The notes beneath the pieces are model-generated. The model did no database searches. It saw nothing but the letters and a program-made list of their open reading frames with translations, and was not told the origin of the DNA. Of a stretch of 64,000 bases of DNA, positions 62,481 to 64,000 are shown in pieces (the stretch's first letter is position 1; the number at the start of each line of letters is the position of its first letter). This DNA is from Flavivirga spongiicola (lineage in GTDB: Bacteria; Bacteroidota; Bacteroidia; Flavobacteriales; Flavobacteriaceae). The position numbers were made by a program, and so were the translations under genes. Location of the stretch: positions 1,957,001-2,021,000 of the forward strand of contig NZ_JAUOEO010000001.1 in NCBI RefSeq assembly GCF_030540825.1, in the 5' to 3' direction.

Positions 62481-63974
62481 TTATTCTTCGCAAGAAAACC
62501 TCTCAACTATTTTTCTGTCATTTGATAATCTTGGTAACTTATTCTGTCCTCCCAACTTTCCAATAGACTTCATATAATCCTGAAAACCGCCTTTTCTAAC
62601 CTTTGTTATTTTTAGTGATTGCAACACTTTCCCGTCTATTAAATCGAAATAATATGAATTTTGTCTTTGAAGTGATTCATCAATTTTTCTAGCTAAACCT
62701 AAAACATCTTCAGGTTCATTTTCAAATTCTATAAACCATTCATGGTATGGCAACCCTTTTTTTGGATTTATTTGAGGTGCCACCGTAAACTCCGACACAC
62801 TTATACTTGAATTTAAAAGCGCTTCTTGCATCGCTTGTTCCACTTCTTTACCAATTACGTGTTCACCAAAAGCCGAAATAAAATGTTTAATGCGCCCGGA
62901 AACAATAACTCTATACGGGACTGTTGAAGTAAACTGTACCGTATCTCCAATATTATAGGCCCAAAGACCTGCATTAGTGGAAATAATCATCACATAATTT
63001 ATACCAATTTCAACATCTTCAATGGTAATTCTTCTTGGGTTTTCATCAAAGAATTCTTCTGCTTTAACAAATTCATAAAAAATTCCAGAATTCAATTGCA
63101 GTAACATCCCTTTTTCCTTTTGGGTATCTTGAAATGCAAAAAAGCCTTCACTGGCTGGATATAATTCTATGCTATCGACACACCTTCCTATTAAGTTTTC
63201 AAATTTAGCCCTATAGGGTTCATAATTAACACCTCCAAAAATAAAAAGATTAAAATTTTTAAAAATATCACCTACTTTTTTACCTGTTTTTTGTTGAAGC
63301 TTTTCAAAATACATTTGCACCCAAGAAGGAATACCTGAAATTATAGTCATATCCTCAGGCAATGTTTCCTCAACGATAGCATCTACTTTTGTTTCCCAAT
63401 CTTCAATACAATTAGTTTCCCAGGAGGGAAGTCTGTTTTTTTGAAGATATTTAGGAACGTAATGTGCTACAATGCCAGAAAGCCTACCTAACTGAATCCC
63501 ATTTTGTTTATTTAAAATTGGGCTTCCTTGAAGAAAAATCATCTTTCCATCTACAAACTTACTGTTTCCAGTTTCATGTATATACATTAAAATAGCATTC
63601 CGGGCTGCCTCAACGTGAGCAGGCATGCTTTCTTTAGTGATAGGAATGTATTTAGATCCTGAAGTAGTTCCAGATGTTTTAGCAAAATAAATAGGCTTTC
63701 CTTGCCAAAGAATATTCTCTTCTCCCGCTACTGCTTTTTCTACATACGACTTAAGTGCTTCATAATCTCTAATTGGAACTCTTTTTACAAAATCTTCATA
63801 AGTATTTATACTTATAAAATCGTGATCTTTACCAAACTCAGTGCTAGTTGCTTTTGATATTAAATTCTGAAACACTTTTTCTTGGGTTTCAACAGGGCTA
63901 TAGGCCCATTTTTGAATGCTTTTATAAACACGCTTTGCAAATGGTTTTGCTAATGCAGATTTTAATGATAACAT
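62481..63974 (-). CDS. GH3 family (auxin-responsive promoter type) protein
   Basis: The 497-residue protein has the three GH3 ATP/AMP-binding motifs: YFAKTSGTTSGSKYIPI, LYPASEGFFAFQ and YNIGDTVQFTS. The fold is of the adenylate-forming type, and plant members join amino acids to small carboxylic acids. Bacterial members, frequent in Bacteroidota, have no firmly known substrate. The protein is slightly shorter than plant GH3 (about 580-610). Transcription runs toward the conserved protein gene across a 730-bp spacer. The N-terminus (MLSLKSALAKPFAKRVYKSI) is complete, 26 bp from the window edge. Confidence 0.9.
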   Translation of the reverse strand: MLSLKSALAKPFAKRVYKSIQKWAYSPVETQEKVFQNLISKATSTEFGKDHDFISINTYEDFVKRVPIRDYEALKSYVEKAVAGEENILWQGKPIYFAKTSGTTSGSKYIPITKESMPAHVEAARNAILMYIHETGNSKFVDGKMIFLQGSPILNKQNGIQLGRLSGIVAHYVPKYLQKNRLPSWETNCIEDWETKVDAIVEETLPEDMTIISGIPSWVQMYFEKLQQKTGKKVGDIFKNFNLFIFGGVNYEPYRAKFENLIGRCVDSIELYPASEGFFAFQDTQKEKGMLLQLNSGIFYEFVKAEEFFDENPRRITIEDVEIGINYVMIISTNAGLWAYNIGDTVQFTSTVPYRVIVSGRIKHFISAFGEHVIGKEVEQAMQEALLNSSISVSEFTVAPQINPKKGLPYHEWFIEFENEPEDVLGLARKIDESLQRQNSYYFDLIDGKVLQSLKITKVRKGGFQDYMKSIGKLGGQNKLPRLSNDRKIVERFSCEE

Positions 63975-64000
63975 GATCTTGTTTGTATTTTAGACAGGAG

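Noticed and set aside
62242..62493. 83-codon open frame next to the GH3 gene
   Set aside because: It spans the 62439-62470 palindrome, resembles no known protein and sits in a repeat-like spacer.

Overview
The window looks like a chromosome segment of a marine-type Flavobacteriaceae (Bacteroidota). The evidence is AT-rich DNA, TAnnTTTG-type -7 promoter elements, a SprE/PorW gliding and type IX secretion lipoprotein next to the F0F1 ATP synthase operon, several Bacteroidota-restricted families (DUF4292, DUF4254, DUF5687, DUF6427 types), and an IS982-family element. I saw no rRNA, tRNA or CRISPR array. Family names come from recognition of the protein sequences, not from a database search.

Layout. 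1-2.2 kb: three unrelated small plus-strand genes with long spacers (lipoprotein, DUF2721 membrane protein, GNAT acetyltransferase), then a 274-bp MITE-like element. 2.5-9.6 kb (minus): an EnvC-like LytM protein, a DUF4292 lipoprotein, a TPR protein, a sugar nucleotidyltransferase, dUTPase, a polysaccharide flippase and a lipoprotein. 9.8-18.5 kb (minus): sprE, bactofilin, atpZ, an AtpI-position membrane protein, then atpB-E-F-H-A-G; the beta and epsilon genes are not here. 18.6-19.07 kb: a noncoding repeat cluster. 19-23 kb: a PadR regulator with small membrane proteins, a DUF2059 protein and an ABC exporter. 23-29.4 kb: housekeeping genes (ferredoxin-linked reductase, GT9, upp, purD).

29.4-60 kb is one large surface-polysaccharide locus. 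A plus-strand group (CapK/PaaK-like, wecB, GT4) meets a long minus-strand block. Reading that block in the direction of transcription it runs: Wzz, dTDP-L-rhamnose genes (rmlB-A-C-D), a pseudaminic-acid-type nonulosonate pathway (pseB, pseC, aldo/keto reductase, Gfo/Idh oxidoreductase, SDR, pseF, pseG, two formyltransferase-fold proteins, PIG-L deacetylase, pseI), Wzx, a 3-kb graveyard of broken genes with an IS982 insertion, a KpsC-like transferase, Wzy and Wzy/WaaL-like proteins, a WecG/TagA transferase, a WecA/MraY-type initiator, a second graveyard (UDP-glucose dehydrogenase plus AAA ATPase), UDP-glucuronate decarboxylase and a second, polyprenyl glycosylphosphotransferase-type initiator. 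The window ends with a conserved protein carrying a phosphorylase-like C-terminus and a GH3-family protein.

Most interesting. (1) The pseudaminic-acid module has no PseH acetyltransferase. It carries two tandem formyltransferase-like proteins and a PIG-L deacetylase, which suggests an N-formylated, possibly di-N-modified, nonulosonic acid. (2) A nonautonomous element at 2219-2492 shares terminal repeats and 7-bp target duplications with the resident IS982 element. (3) Two zones of gene decay suggest that the glycan was recently remodelled: loss of an MBOAT/SGNH O-acetylation cassette, of UDP-glucose dehydrogenase and of a second KpsC-like transferase. (4) Heptamer microsatellites separate three copies of a roughly 90-bp noncoding unit.
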